This document shows, in pieces, positions 22,993 to 30,359 of a stretch of DNA of 48,802 nucleotides. Under the pieces are notes generated by a model. The model was not told the DNA's origin, did no database searches, and worked only from the letters and a program-made list of their open reading frames with translations. The position numbers and the translations under genes are program-made. The stretch lies in NCBI GenBank assembly GCA_947259685.1, contig CAMYNC010000028.1:1-48802 (forward strand). Direction: 5' to 3'. The stretch comes from an uncultured Desulfuromonadales bacterium (GTDB lineage Bacteria > Desulfobacterota > Desulfuromonadia > Desulfuromonadales > Geopsychrobacteraceae). Position 1 is the first letter of the stretch. Each line of letters opens with the position of its first letter.

Positions 22993-23432
22993 GAACGGCT
23001 TACTCTAAGTTTGGCCTCGATCAATTGGCGATGTGACAAACCGATGAGCGAGCCAAGTTGCCTCATCAAGGCTTCTTCGTAATGGTCGAGACGGCCATCG
23101 GCAAAAACCAGTCTCCAGATAGCCTCAATAATCTGCTCTTTCTCGGCCTGACTGAAAGCCATATTGATTTCGCGGGTAAACTGGTGCAGCCCGCTACTGT
23201 CCTGTCGAACGTGCTCAGCCAATTCAAGGAGTTCTTTTTGCAGCGCAGGCTCAACGGAAAAATGCTCGGCCAGTAAGCTGCCGATCAGTTTTTCTTCTGC
23301 GTGATGATACTCTCCATCGGCATGGGCGACTTCCAACAACAGCACTGCTGCAGCCAGAGGAATTCTCTGCTCGTCTTTTGCTGCAGATTGATCAGTTGCG
23401 GGACCGAAGACCTGTAGTAAACGTTTTAACAT
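22989..23432 (-). CDS. TerB/DjlA-like family protein (COG4103 type)
   Basis: 147 aa, mostly helical, soluble. The pattern AAAVLLLEVAHADGEYHHAEEKLIGSLLAEHF and, repeated half a domain later, QIIEAIWRLVFADGRLDHYEEALMRQLGSLIGLSHRQL is the TerB/DjlA-N fold with paired acidic, possibly metal-binding helices. Its function in such isolated copies is unknown; the tellurite label is historical. Coupled to the methyltransferase gene downstream, 12 bp after the DUF190 gene. Confidence 0.78.
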   Translation of the reverse strand: MLKRLLQVFGPATDQSAAKDEQRIPLAAAVLLLEVAHADGEYHHAEEKLIGSLLAEHFSVEPALQKELLELAEHVRQDSSGLHQFTREINMAFSQAEKEQIIEAIWRLVFADGRLDHYEEALMRQLGSLIGLSHRQLIEAKLRVSRS

Positions 23433-23444
23433 TGAACCATCTTT

Positions 23445-23777
23445 CTATTTGCTGTAGCGGATAACCCGAGCTTTTTCCAGTGTCACCAGTCCCCCTTGCA
23501 GCATTTCATCCAGCTTAGGAAGAATGGCTTCGATATTTTCTTCAGTGTCGACCACTTCAATAACCAACGGCAAGTCCTGTGAAAGTGCCAACAACTGGTC
23601 AGTATGCAGCACCGAGGTTGCGCCAAAGCCGGAGACGCCGCGCAACACGGTTGCCCCGGCAAAGCCCTCTTGGCGAATCAATTCCACCAGCGCCTTATAC
23701 AGAGGCTGGCGCTGCCAGCGATCTGATTCGGCAACAAATATCCGCATTAAGGTTTGCTCTCCGTCGAGTTTACGCAT
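23445..23777 (-). CDS. DUF190 protein, partner of the fluoride channel
   Basis: 110 aa from ATG 23777, chosen because GGAAGGGAG lies 7 nt upstream. Ferredoxin-like (PII-like) small protein: LMRIFVAESDRWQRQPLYKALVELIRQEGFAGATVLRGVSGFG is the DUF190 signature, followed by LPLVIEVVDTEENIEAILPKLDEML. DUF190 genes sit next to crcB in many genomes, as here (17 bp apart), suggesting it regulates or supports fluoride export; this is inferred from context, not shown biochemically. Confidence 0.88.
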   Translation of the reverse strand: MRKLDGEQTLMRIFVAESDRWQRQPLYKALVELIRQEGFAGATVLRGVSGFGATSVLHTDQLLALSQDLPLVIEVVDTEENIEAILPKLDEMLQGGLVTLEKARVIRYSK

Positions 23778-23794
23778 GATTTGCTCCCTTCCTA

Positions 23795-24166
23795 TCAAAG
23801 TTGCCGGGCAACCAACACACCAAGAAAAGCAAAGGTCAAGCAGAACAAAACATTGAGAAAAATATTGGCCCCAGCCTGCCAGAGGCTCCCCTCTTCAAGC
23901 AAACGAAGCGTTTCATAGGAGAAGGTGGAAAAGGTGGTAAAACCGCCCATGAAGCCGACAGCAAGCCCCATCCGCAGCTCAGGCGAAAATAAAGCACTAC
24001 GCATACTGAAGGTCATCAATAGCGCCAGCAAAAAAGACCCAGCCACATTCACCAATAAAGTTCCATAGGGCAAACTGCGTCCGAAGAGTTGATAACTCCA
24101 CGTCGAGGCCAGAAACCTCGCCACACAACCGAGCCCGCCAAAAATGCCGATATAGATCAATTGCAT
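23795..24166 (-). CDS. crcB: Fluoride channel CrcB/Fluc
   Basis: 123 aa from ATG 24166 (ATG 24175 would add three residues). Four hydrophobic helices. Family hallmarks: FGGLGCVARF near the start, GTLLVNVAGSFLLALLM (channel Asn), and GFMGGFTTFSTFSYETLRLLEEG, which carries the Phe box and Na+-binding loop of Fluc dimeric channels. Exports fluoride across the inner membrane. I looked for a crcB-type fluoride riboswitch upstream and did not see one. Confidence 0.95.
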   Translation of the reverse strand: MQLIYIGIFGGLGCVARFLASTWSYQLFGRSLPYGTLLVNVAGSFLLALLMTFSMRSALFSPELRMGLAVGFMGGFTTFSTFSYETLRLLEEGSLWQAGANIFLNVLFCLTFAFLGVLVARQL

Positions 24167-24239
24167 GCTAAACAACCAGTCGAATTGAACGATGAAAAGA
24201 AGAAATTAAGCCCTGGTTACAGACAAGTCTACCAGCTAA

Positions 24240-24279
24240 TTGCTGACAAAAAGATCTAGGATACTCTTTTTGTCAGCAA
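24240..24279. repeat. Perfect 15-bp inverted repeat between crcB and bamD
   Basis: TTGCTGACAAAAAGA (24240-24254) and its exact reverse complement (24265-24279) around a 10-nt loop. It lies between the divergent crcB and bamD genes, just upstream of the presumed bamD promoter. Could be an operator or a transcript-stabilising hairpin; no U-run on either side. Confidence 0.88.
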
Positions 24280-24291
24280 TGGCCAAGAAGA

Positions 24292-24320
24292 TTGACAAAA
24301 GCAGGCAGATTCCGTAGCTT
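24292..24320 (+). promoter_or_regulatory. Probable bamD promoter
   Basis: TTGACA (24292-24297), 17 bp, TAGCTT (24315-24320), about 30 bp before the bamD ATG. A second TTGACA lies at 24323-24328 with GATAAT 14 bp later. Confidence 0.45.
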
Positions 24321-24350
24321 CTTGACATCTCTTGCCTACAGGATAATTTG

Positions 24351-25091
24351 ATGACGAACAGATATTTGCTACTGATGCTACTGACGCTGCTGCTGGCAGC
24401 CTGCAGCGGTTCCCAGAGCGTTCCCCGCCATTCCGCCGAACAGTATTTTCAGGAAGGGGAACGTTTTTTTGAGGCGGAGTTGTATGAAGATGCCATCGCT
24501 TCCTGGGAAAAGGTCCGTGACACCTACTATTCGCCAGAATTGAACATGCTCGCAGAATTGAAGATTGCTGAAGCTTATTTTTACGCTGAGCGTTACGAAG
24601 AATCTGCTCTCGCCTATGCGGACTTCTTACTACAACATCCAAACGATGATCGTACCGCCGACATCATGTACCGGCTTGGAACCAGCTATTATCGACAGAT
24701 CCTTTCCGCCGACCGCGATCAAACCAACACCAATAATGCCAAAAGGGTCTTTGAAGATCTGCTCAAACGCTTTCCAAAAGATCAAAATGCCGAAGAAGTC
24801 GGCTACCTGATTCAGCGCTGCCGCAACCGGCTTGCGGAGCATGAAGTTTATGTCGGACGGTTTTATCTACGCACCAAACGCTACCAGTCCTCCATCAATC
24901 GCCTGGAAACCATGCTGGTCAACTTCCCAAATTACTATTATCGGGACGAAGCCTATCTCTATCTCGGCCAGGCCTATCTTGAGGTCGGCGAAATAGAGAA
25001 AACCAAAACCGTCTTCAATAAGCTGTTCAAAGAGTTTCCCGGCAGCGAATACATTATCAAAGCGCAGGAAATTCTAGCCAAGGCATATTAA
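24351..25091 (+). CDS. bamD: Outer membrane protein assembly factor BamD
   Basis: 246 aa from ATG 24351, with AGGA 7 nt upstream (an in-frame TTG lies one codon before). A lipoprotein signal peptide ends in LLLAACSG, the Cys being lipidated. The body is five TPR-like repeats: SAEQYFQEGERFFEAELYEDAIASWEKV, ELKIAEAYFYAERYEESALAYADFL, ADIMYRLGTSYYRQ, and near the end DEAYLYLGQAYLEVGEIEKTKTVF. Length and order match BamD/YfiO/ComL. It is the essential scaffold lipoprotein of the BAM complex that inserts beta-barrel proteins. A terminator follows. Confidence 0.93.
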   Translation: MTNRYLLLMLLTLLLAACSGSQSVPRHSAEQYFQEGERFFEAELYEDAIASWEKVRDTYYSPELNMLAELKIAEAYFYAERYEESALAYADFLLQHPNDDRTADIMYRLGTSYYRQILSADRDQTNTNNAKRVFEDLLKRFPKDQNAEEVGYLIQRCRNRLAEHEVYVGRFYLRTKRYQSSINRLETMLVNFPNYYYRDEAYLYLGQAYLEVGEIEKTKTVFNKLFKEFPGSEYIIKAQEILAKAY

Positions 25092-25117
25092 AGAGATAGC
25101 AACCCACCATACTTTAT

Positions 25118-25154
25118 AGCCGGGATGCAACTTTGCAACCGGCTGTTTTTTTTA
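25118..25154 (+). terminator. bamD terminator
   Basis: AGCCGG (25118-25123) pairs with CCGGCT (25139-25144), with TGCA/TGCA able to pair inside the loop, followed by GTTTTTTTT. Confidence 0.75.
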
Positions 25155-25453
25155 GCCTTCCTATCTCTGACTCAACCACGCAAAATACCAGAAATGATAA
25201 TTACATCTCCATTGTCAATCTTTTCGCTTGACTGGATTGTATACAGTATTATATAAAAACGCTGTTATTTTGATGTCAATGTCCGTCCTGCGCCACTGGA
25301 CAAAGATGCCTCAGGTCAAACCCTGATGGCGGACTGTTTTCTACGGCATTTCAATAATTTGCATATCTCATCAAGATCCGTAAGCACGCTGTCTAACAGC
25401 ACTTTTAAGCAGGTGCCACTGGCACCACTGATCCATTCACAGGAGGAGAGAGA
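25155..25453 (+). promoter_or_regulatory. CoA-transferase upstream region with promoter
   Basis: Of the roughly 360 bp between bamD and the next gene, the AT-rich part holds TTGACT (25228-25233), 17 bp, ATATAA (25251-25256). The spacer contains TTGTATACAG, close to the TTGTATACAA palindrome bound by several GntR-family regulators, so local repression is possible. About 190 nt of untranslated leader follow, ending in a strong AGGAGGAG site. No ORF or known riboswitch seen in the leader. Confidence 0.45.
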
Positions 25454-27040
25454 ATGTCCGAATACGGAACACTTCAAGATCGCGTCCGTCGCCCCGCGCT
25501 GCTCGACAAGGTCAAGACCGCAGAAGAATGCATTCCGTTCTTCAAGCCCGGCATGAACCTTGGCTGGTCCGGCTTTACTCCGGCCGGTTACCCGAAAGCG
25601 GTGCCGATTGCTCTGGCCGACTATGTCGAGCAGAACAATCTGCAAGGCAAGATGAAGTTCAACCTGTTCATCGGTGCTTCCGTTGGGGCGGAAACTGAAG
25701 ACCGCTGGGCAACCCTCGACATGATCGATCGTCGCTGGCCTTACCAGACCGGTAAGAACATCGCCAAAGGGATCAACGAAGGTCGCATCCGCATGGGTGA
25801 CAAGCACCTGTCGCTGTTCGCTCAGGATCTCGGCTACGGTTTCTACACCGAAAACGGTCGCATTGATCTTGCCATCATCGAAGTTTCTGGCGTCACTGCC
25901 GACTGCGGTCTGATCCCGACTTCTTCCTGCGGCGTTATTCCGGAACTGCTGAAGGTTGCCGACAAGGTCATCCTCGAAGTCAACACCGGGCAGCCTTCCT
26001 TCGAGGGGATGCACGACCTGGTTTCCTGCGAAAACCCGCCGAACCGTCAGCCGCTGCTGATCAACAGAGCCGGAGATCGGATCGGGACCACCTCGATCGC
26101 TTGCGACCCGGACAAGATAATCGCTGTGGTTGAGTCGAAGCACCGCGATAAAGGTCGCGCCTTTACCGACATGGACGCCACTTCCGAAGCGATCGCTGCC
26201 CACATCATGGACTTCTTCTCCAACGAAGTGAAGCAGGGCCGCCTGCCGAAGAACCTGCTGCCGCTTCAGTCGGGTGTCGGCTCCATCGCCAACGCTGTTG
26301 TTGGTGGCCTGGCCAAAGGTCCTTTCGAGAACCTGACCGTTTACACCGAGGTTCTGCAGGACACCATGCTCGACCTGTTCGATTCCGGCAAGCTTGACGC
26401 GGCCTCTTCCTGCTCCCTGTCCCTCTCCGAAGAGCCAGGCTTCCCACGCTTCTTCGCCAACTGGGACAAGTACGCAGACAAGATCACCCTGCGCCCGCTG
26501 TCGATCTCGAATTCTCCTGAGCCGATTCGTCGTCTCGGCTGTATCGCCATGAACACCCCGGTTGAGTTCGACATGTACGCCCACGCCAACTCGACCCTGG
26601 TTGGCGGTACCCGGATGATCAACGGCCTCGGCGGCTCCGGTGACTTCCTGCGGAATGGCTTCCTTAAGATCATGCACAGCCCGTCGGCTCGCCCGAGCAA
26701 AACCGACCCGACCGGTATCACCTGCGTGGTGCCAAAGGCTCCGCATATCGATCACACCGAGCACGATCTCGACGTCCTGGTCACCGAGCAGGGTCTGGCC
26801 GACTTGCGCGGTCTGGCGCCGAAGGATCGCGCTCAGGTCATCATCGACAAGTGTGCTCACCCGGACTACAAGCCGATTCTGCAAGAGTACTTCGACATGG
26901 CCAAAGAGCAGTGCCTGGCCAAAGGCATCGGTCACGAGCCGCAGCTGTTTGATCGTTGCTTCAAGATGCAGCAGAACCTGGCTGAAAATGGCACCATGAA
27001 AATTAAGAACTGGGATATCAAGATCGATCTCTGCGAATAG
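25454..27040 (+). CDS. Acetyl-CoA hydrolase/transferase family CoA-transferase (probable succinyl-CoA:acetate CoA-transferase)
   Basis: 528 aa. Class I CoA-transferase of the AarC/Cat1 group: SGVTADCGLIPTSSCG, PLQSGVGSIANAVVGGL (about 270-286), and the catalytic glutamate E299 in VYTEVLQD that forms the glutamyl-CoA thioester. The C-terminal GGSGDFLRNG and VTEQGLADLRGLAPKDRA are conserved too. In acetate-oxidising Desulfuromonadales this enzyme activates acetate with succinyl-CoA and closes the TCA cycle; the exact acceptor is inferred. Codon use is strikingly biased and the Shine-Dalgarno (AGGAGGAGAGAGA) is very strong, so it is likely abundant. Single gene between its own promoter and a strong terminator. 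Confidence 0.9.
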   Translation: MSEYGTLQDRVRRPALLDKVKTAEECIPFFKPGMNLGWSGFTPAGYPKAVPIALADYVEQNNLQGKMKFNLFIGASVGAETEDRWATLDMIDRRWPYQTGKNIAKGINEGRIRMGDKHLSLFAQDLGYGFYTENGRIDLAIIEVSGVTADCGLIPTSSCGVIPELLKVADKVILEVNTGQPSFEGMHDLVSCENPPNRQPLLINRAGDRIGTTSIACDPDKIIAVVESKHRDKGRAFTDMDATSEAIAAHIMDFFSNEVKQGRLPKNLLPLQSGVGSIANAVVGGLAKGPFENLTVYTEVLQDTMLDLFDSGKLDAASSCSLSLSEEPGFPRFFANWDKYADKITLRPLSISNSPEPIRRLGCIAMNTPVEFDMYAHANSTLVGGTRMINGLGGSGDFLRNGFLKIMHSPSARPSKTDPTGITCVVPKAPHIDHTEHDLDVLVTEQGLADLRGLAPKDRAQVIIDKCAHPDYKPILQEYFDMAKEQCLAKGIGHEPQLFDRCFKMQQNLAENGTMKIKNWDIKIDLCE

Positions 27041-27071
27041 ATAATAGGGATTTCTCAGTTGCAATAAAATC

Positions 27072-27106
27072 GCCCCACCGGCTTTCCGGTGGGGCTTTCT
27101 TTTTTC
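27072..27106 (+). terminator. CoA-transferase terminator
   Basis: GCCCCACCGG-CTTT-CCGGTGGGGC (27072-27095), a perfect 10-bp GC-rich stem, followed by TTTCTTTTTT. Confidence 0.95.
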
Positions 27107-27215
27107 CAATCATCGCCAACAGGGATTATTGAACGCTGGTGATCGGTGCCAACAGGGCGTTGCAAGGATGCGCTTGAAGGTATCTGCGCTCAGGGTAAAA
27201 ACAATCATCCCGCCC

Positions 27216-27242
27216 AAAAAAAAGGACGACCAATGGCCGCCC
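27216..27242 (-). terminator. Peroxiredoxin terminator
   Basis: In minus-strand RNA GGGCGGCC pairs with GGUCGUCC (two G-U pairs, 3-nt loop), followed by eight U (complement of 27216-27223). About 50 bp after the peroxiredoxin stop. Confidence 0.85.
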
Positions 27243-27294
27243 TTTTTCTTAGTGTCAGGTTCTAACTATTCAAGAGGCTGTAAATCTTTTCGCC

Positions 27295-27897
27295 TTACAG
27301 CTTATCCGCCTCTTCGGTCAGGAAGGATGCGACTCCGGCGCCATCCGGCACCATCCCCTTATCCCCCTGGGTCCAACCCGCCGGGCAGACTTCGCCATGC
27401 TTCTCGTGGAACTGCAGCGCATCAACCATCCGCAGCATTTCATCGATATTACGACCCAGCGGCAGATCGTTGACCACCTGGTGGCGAACGGTGCCTTCCT
27501 GATCAATCAGAAAGGAGCCACGGAAAGCGACCCCGGCAGCGTCAAATTCAACGTCGTAATCACGGCAGATTTCATGCTTGACATCGGCGACCAACGGATA
27601 TTTCACCTCCCCGATCCCGCCTTCATTGATCGGAGTGTTCCGCCAGGCAATGTGGGTAAACTGCGAATCGATCGAGCAACCGATGACTTGAACCTCACGC
27701 TTTTCAAAATCGGCAATACGGTGACTGAAAGCGATCAGCTCGGTCGGGCAGACAAAGGTGAAATCGAGCGGATAGAAAAACAGCACGAGATACTTGCCTT
27801 TATAATCGGACAGGCGGAATTCACCGTTAATCGAACCGTCGGCCATCACGGCGGTTGCTGTAAAATCCGGGGCTTTTTTTCCGACCAATACGCTCAT
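27295..27897 (-). CDS. Typical 2-Cys peroxiredoxin (AhpC/Prx1 type)
   Basis: 200 aa, cytoplasmic. Peroxidatic C50 in YPLDFTFVCPTEL and resolving C171 in HGEVCPAGW, the standard typical 2-Cys arrangement; active-site Thr and Arg are present in the context expected. Reduces hydrogen peroxide and organic peroxides using thioredoxin or AhpF-like donors. The C-terminus is long and may carry the overoxidation-sensitive tail. Start ATG 27897 has AAGGAG 7 nt upstream. Transcribed alone from a good promoter and closed by a terminator, fitting an oxidative-stress gene in an anaerobe. Confidence 0.95.
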   Translation of the reverse strand: MSVLVGKKAPDFTATAVMADGSINGEFRLSDYKGKYLVLFFYPLDFTFVCPTELIAFSHRIADFEKREVQVIGCSIDSQFTHIAWRNTPINEGGIGEVKYPLVADVKHEICRDYDVEFDAAGVAFRGSFLIDQEGTVRHQVVNDLPLGRNIDEMLRMVDALQFHEKHGEVCPAGWTQGDKGMVPDGAGVASFLTEEADKL

Positions 27898-27953
27898 TTC
27901 AATCTCCTTTTTGTGCTTGTCAAATAGATATTTTCGGCAAATGGATTGCCGAT

Positions 27954-27981
27954 AGTCTAGCGATTAATCATCGCCTGTCAA
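27954..27981 (-). promoter_or_regulatory. Peroxiredoxin promoter
   Basis: On the minus strand TTGACA (complement of 27976-27981), 16 bp, TAGACT (complement of 27954-27959), about 57 bp before the start codon. Confidence 0.65.
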
Positions 27982-28005
27982 GGGAAATCTGACCATTTTA
28001 GTCGA

Positions 28006-28932
28006 CTATTCATCTAGGGAATCAGCGCCCTTCGATCTCCGACTGCGCGGGTGGGCACGGTCATAGACATCGGTTAAATGCGCAAAACTGACTTTGGTGT
28101 ATTTCTGAGTAGTTGAAAGCGAAGCATGGCCGAGCAGCTCCTGGATTGCCCGCAGGTCGGCGCCGGCATCGAGCAGATGGGTGGCAAAAGAATGACGCAG
28201 GGCATGCGGTGTCACATCGGTCGGCAGATTCAGCGCCAGCAAGCGTTTCTTTAGATTGCGCTGGATGCTACGGGCACTGAGCCGGTGACCGCGGTGATTG
28301 AGAAACAGCGGTTCGTCATTTTTCATCTGCGCCCGCTCTTGCAGATAAAGCCCCAGAGCAGAACAGGCCGGTCGTCCGACCGGCAAGATCCGTTCTTTGT
28401 TGCCCTTACCAAGCACCCGCACCTGTTGTTGTTGCAAATCAAGCGCCCCGACATCAAGTCCGGTCAGTTCGCTGATCCGTAAGCCACAGGAATAAAGCAA
28501 TTCAAAGATCGCTAAATCACGTAAAACCAGCAAGCGCTGCCCAGCCATCGGTTGATCAAGCAGCCGGCCAGTCTGCTCGGCGCTTAAGACCTGTGGCAGA
28601 TACTGATCCCGCCGCGGGGTCGAAAGCCCATCGGCGGGTGAGTTGGCAAGCTCTCCTTCGCGCACCAGAAAACGGAAAAAAGTCCGCAATGCAGAAAGCT
28701 TCCGGCCAATACTGGTCCGGCTGCAGAACTTGTGCAGTTGCGCCAGGTAACGCCGCAGCAGCAGCAGATCGATCTTTGCCAACCAGGTTTCAGCCGGTCC
28801 GGAAAAATCCGCCTGCCGCTCTAGAAACCGCCAAAACTGTTCCAGATCTCGTCGGTAGGCCGAAACCGTCCGAATAGAGAGGTTGCGCTCGATGCTGAGA
28901 TGTTCGGTAAACTCTTTCAGCAGTTTCTCCAC
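28006..28932 (-). CDS. xerC: Tyrosine recombinase XerC
   Basis: 308 aa, the normal length. The N-terminal SAM-like DNA-binding domain (RNLSIRTVSAYRRDLEQFWRFL) is followed by the catalytic domain with all active residues visible: R152 (CGLRISEL), K176 (LGKGNKERI), H243 and R246 (PHALRHSFATHLL), H269 (LLGHASLSTT) and nucleophile Y278 (QKYTKV). With XerD it resolves chromosome dimers at dif during division. It is a housekeeping type rather than a phage integrase: no prophage genes or att repeats nearby. XerC rather than XerD is chosen by overall similarity and is less certain. Confidence 0.9.
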   Translation of the reverse strand: MEKLLKEFTEHLSIERNLSIRTVSAYRRDLEQFWRFLERQADFSGPAETWLAKIDLLLLRRYLAQLHKFCSRTSIGRKLSALRTFFRFLVREGELANSPADGLSTPRRDQYLPQVLSAEQTGRLLDQPMAGQRLLVLRDLAIFELLYSCGLRISELTGLDVGALDLQQQQVRVLGKGNKERILPVGRPACSALGLYLQERAQMKNDEPLFLNHRGHRLSARSIQRNLKKRLLALNLPTDVTPHALRHSFATHLLDAGADLRAIQELLGHASLSTTQKYTKVSFAHLTDVYDRAHPRSRRSKGADSLDE

Positions 28933-29115
28933 AGCCTTTATCCTCTTTCAGCCAGACAGCAAAAAGCTGCCGGCAGCTCGATTGACGCTCCCTGTACGGC
29001 ATGGCATACTCATTTATCAAATATTTCGATTTATGTTGTGCCCTGTCACCATTACTTTCCCCTGGCGGTCAATGGTGATCGACTGAAATTCAATGCCTTG
29101 GAGGTATTTCTGTTT

Positions 29116-29964
29116 ATGTGGTGCTTCTGGTTTAACCTGTTGCTGATTATTCTGGGCATCCTGCTGGTCCTTGATCTGTTGATCGTTATCCTGAGTTATA
29201 GCATGTGCTGGTACGAGCACGCCAATTCCGACCCACAGCTGATGAATGATCGCCTTAGCGGTAAAAATATCCGGCTGGTCTGCTCGCTGATCCTGCAGGA
29301 AACCTTTTTCAATTTCCTGACCCTCTCAGTGCTCCCCTTCGGACTGTTAAATCCACGCCGCTATCCGAAAAAACGTGGCGAAACACCGGTCCTGCTGCTG
29401 CATGGGCTGTTTAATAACCGTGCCAGCTGGTTCTGGCTAAAATGGCAGCTGCGTAAACAGGGGTTCAACAACCTGGCGACGATCAATCTCTCGTCCTGGC
29501 ACAATGAAGAAGTATTGACCGAAATTGTGGCGAAAAAGGTTGATGAGCTGCGTCACCGACTCGGGGTGGACAAGGTACATCTGGTTGGCCATTCGATGGG
29601 CGGCATCATCGCCCGCAATTATATGCAACAGCGCGGTGGAACCGCCAAGATCGACCGCTGCGTCTGTCTCGGTTCCCCGCATCTCGGCTCGAAACTAGCA
29701 CCTTTCGCCCTGTCTCCCTTGGGTCGGGTGCTGATCCCAGGCTCAGATTTCCTACGCCGGTTGGCTGCGGCGCCAGCGCCTGAAGGCGTAAAGATCAGCA
29801 ACATCTTCACCATTAAGGACAACATGGTCGTCCCCAACGTCAATGCCTGCCTGCCCTGGGGCAACAGCATCGAATTGGATGGTCTGGGACATACCGCATT
29901 GATTTATCGCCAGCCTGCGGTACAGGCGGTCATAGATGCCCTGAGGGGAAAGGATCAAGCATGA
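29116..29964 (+). CDS. Membrane-anchored alpha/beta hydrolase (lipase-like)
   Basis: 282 aa from ATG 29116; GGAGG at 29100-29104 is 11 nt upstream, and a longer open frame to 28900 overlaps the xerC start and lacks plausible sequence. An N-terminal hydrophobic helix (about 5-26, FNLLLIILGILLVLDLLIVI) anchors it. The hydrolase domain shows VLLLHGLFNN, the nucleophile elbow VGHSMGG, and a late LGHTALIY with the catalytic His. Resembles triacylglycerol lipase/PGAP1-like esterases. Its stop overlaps the next ATG by 4 bp, so it is coupled to YjbQ and DUF362. Substrate unknown. Confidence 0.8.
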   Translation: MWCFWFNLLLIILGILLVLDLLIVILSYSMCWYEHANSDPQLMNDRLSGKNIRLVCSLILQETFFNFLTLSVLPFGLLNPRRYPKKRGETPVLLLHGLFNNRASWFWLKWQLRKQGFNNLATINLSSWHNEEVLTEIVAKKVDELRHRLGVDKVHLVGHSMGGIIARNYMQQRGGTAKIDRCVCLGSPHLGSKLAPFALSPLGRVLIPGSDFLRRLAAAPAPEGVKISNIFTIKDNMVVPNVNACLPWGNSIELDGLGHTALIYRQPAVQAVIDALRGKDQA

Positions 29965-30359
29965 TCAAAGAGCTCAGCATTCACACCGAGCAACAGGCCC
30001 AGCTGCAAGACATTACCGCCATGGTCCAATCCGCCATCCAGCAGTCGGGAGTGAAGGAAGGGCTGGCAATCCTGTTTGTTCCGCACACCACTGCCGCGGT
30101 GACCATCAATGAAAATGCCGATCCGGATGTCGCTACCGACCTGGTCCAAGGCTGGCACAAATTGATCCCCCAGCAGGACAATTACCTGCACTTGGAAGGC
30201 AACAGCGCGGCCCACATCAAAAGTAGCCTGATCGGGGCCAGCGAGCAGATTATTATCAAGAACGGCCGGCTGCAGCTCGGGACTTGGCAGGGCATCTATT
30301 TTTGTGAATTTGACGGCCCACGCACCAGGCGGCTGCAAATCAAGATTCTCCAAGGGTGA
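29961..30359 (+). CDS. YjbQ/UPF0047 family protein
   Basis: 132 aa, the full family length. Conserved sequences: GLAILFVPHTTAAVTINENADPDV, LEGNSAAHIKSSLIGASEQIIIKNGRLQLGTWQGIYFCEFDGPRTRRLQIKI. The conserved His and Glu/Asp cluster is thought to bind metal. Some members show weak thiamine-phosphate synthase activity in E. coli, but the physiological role is unknown. Overlaps the lipase gene (ATGA) and the DUF362 gene (GTGA), making a tightly coupled three-gene unit. Confidence 0.93.
   Translation: MIKELSIHTEQQAQLQDITAMVQSAIQQSGVKEGLAILFVPHTTAAVTINENADPDVATDLVQGWHKLIPQQDNYLHLEGNSAAHIKSSLIGASEQIIIKNGRLQLGTWQGIYFCEFDGPRTRRLQIKILQG

Noticed and set aside
24167..24350. Fluoride riboswitch upstream of crcB
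   Set aside because: The conserved GG-x-GATGG and CTGATG blocks of the crcB motif are not visible; only an inverted repeat is present.
25316..27109. 597-codon open frame on the minus strand
   Set aside because: Antisense to the CoA-transferase gene, whose extreme codon bias keeps the opposite frame open; the sense protein is unmistakable.
28006..28932. Phage-type integrase acting on the tRNA element
   Set aside because: The protein fits housekeeping XerC in length and sequence, is 10 kb away, and has no adjacent att repeats or phage genes.
28900..29115. 72-codon N-terminal extension of the lipase-like protein
   Set aside because: Overlaps the xerC start region, has unconserved sequence, and would bury the membrane anchor inside the protein.
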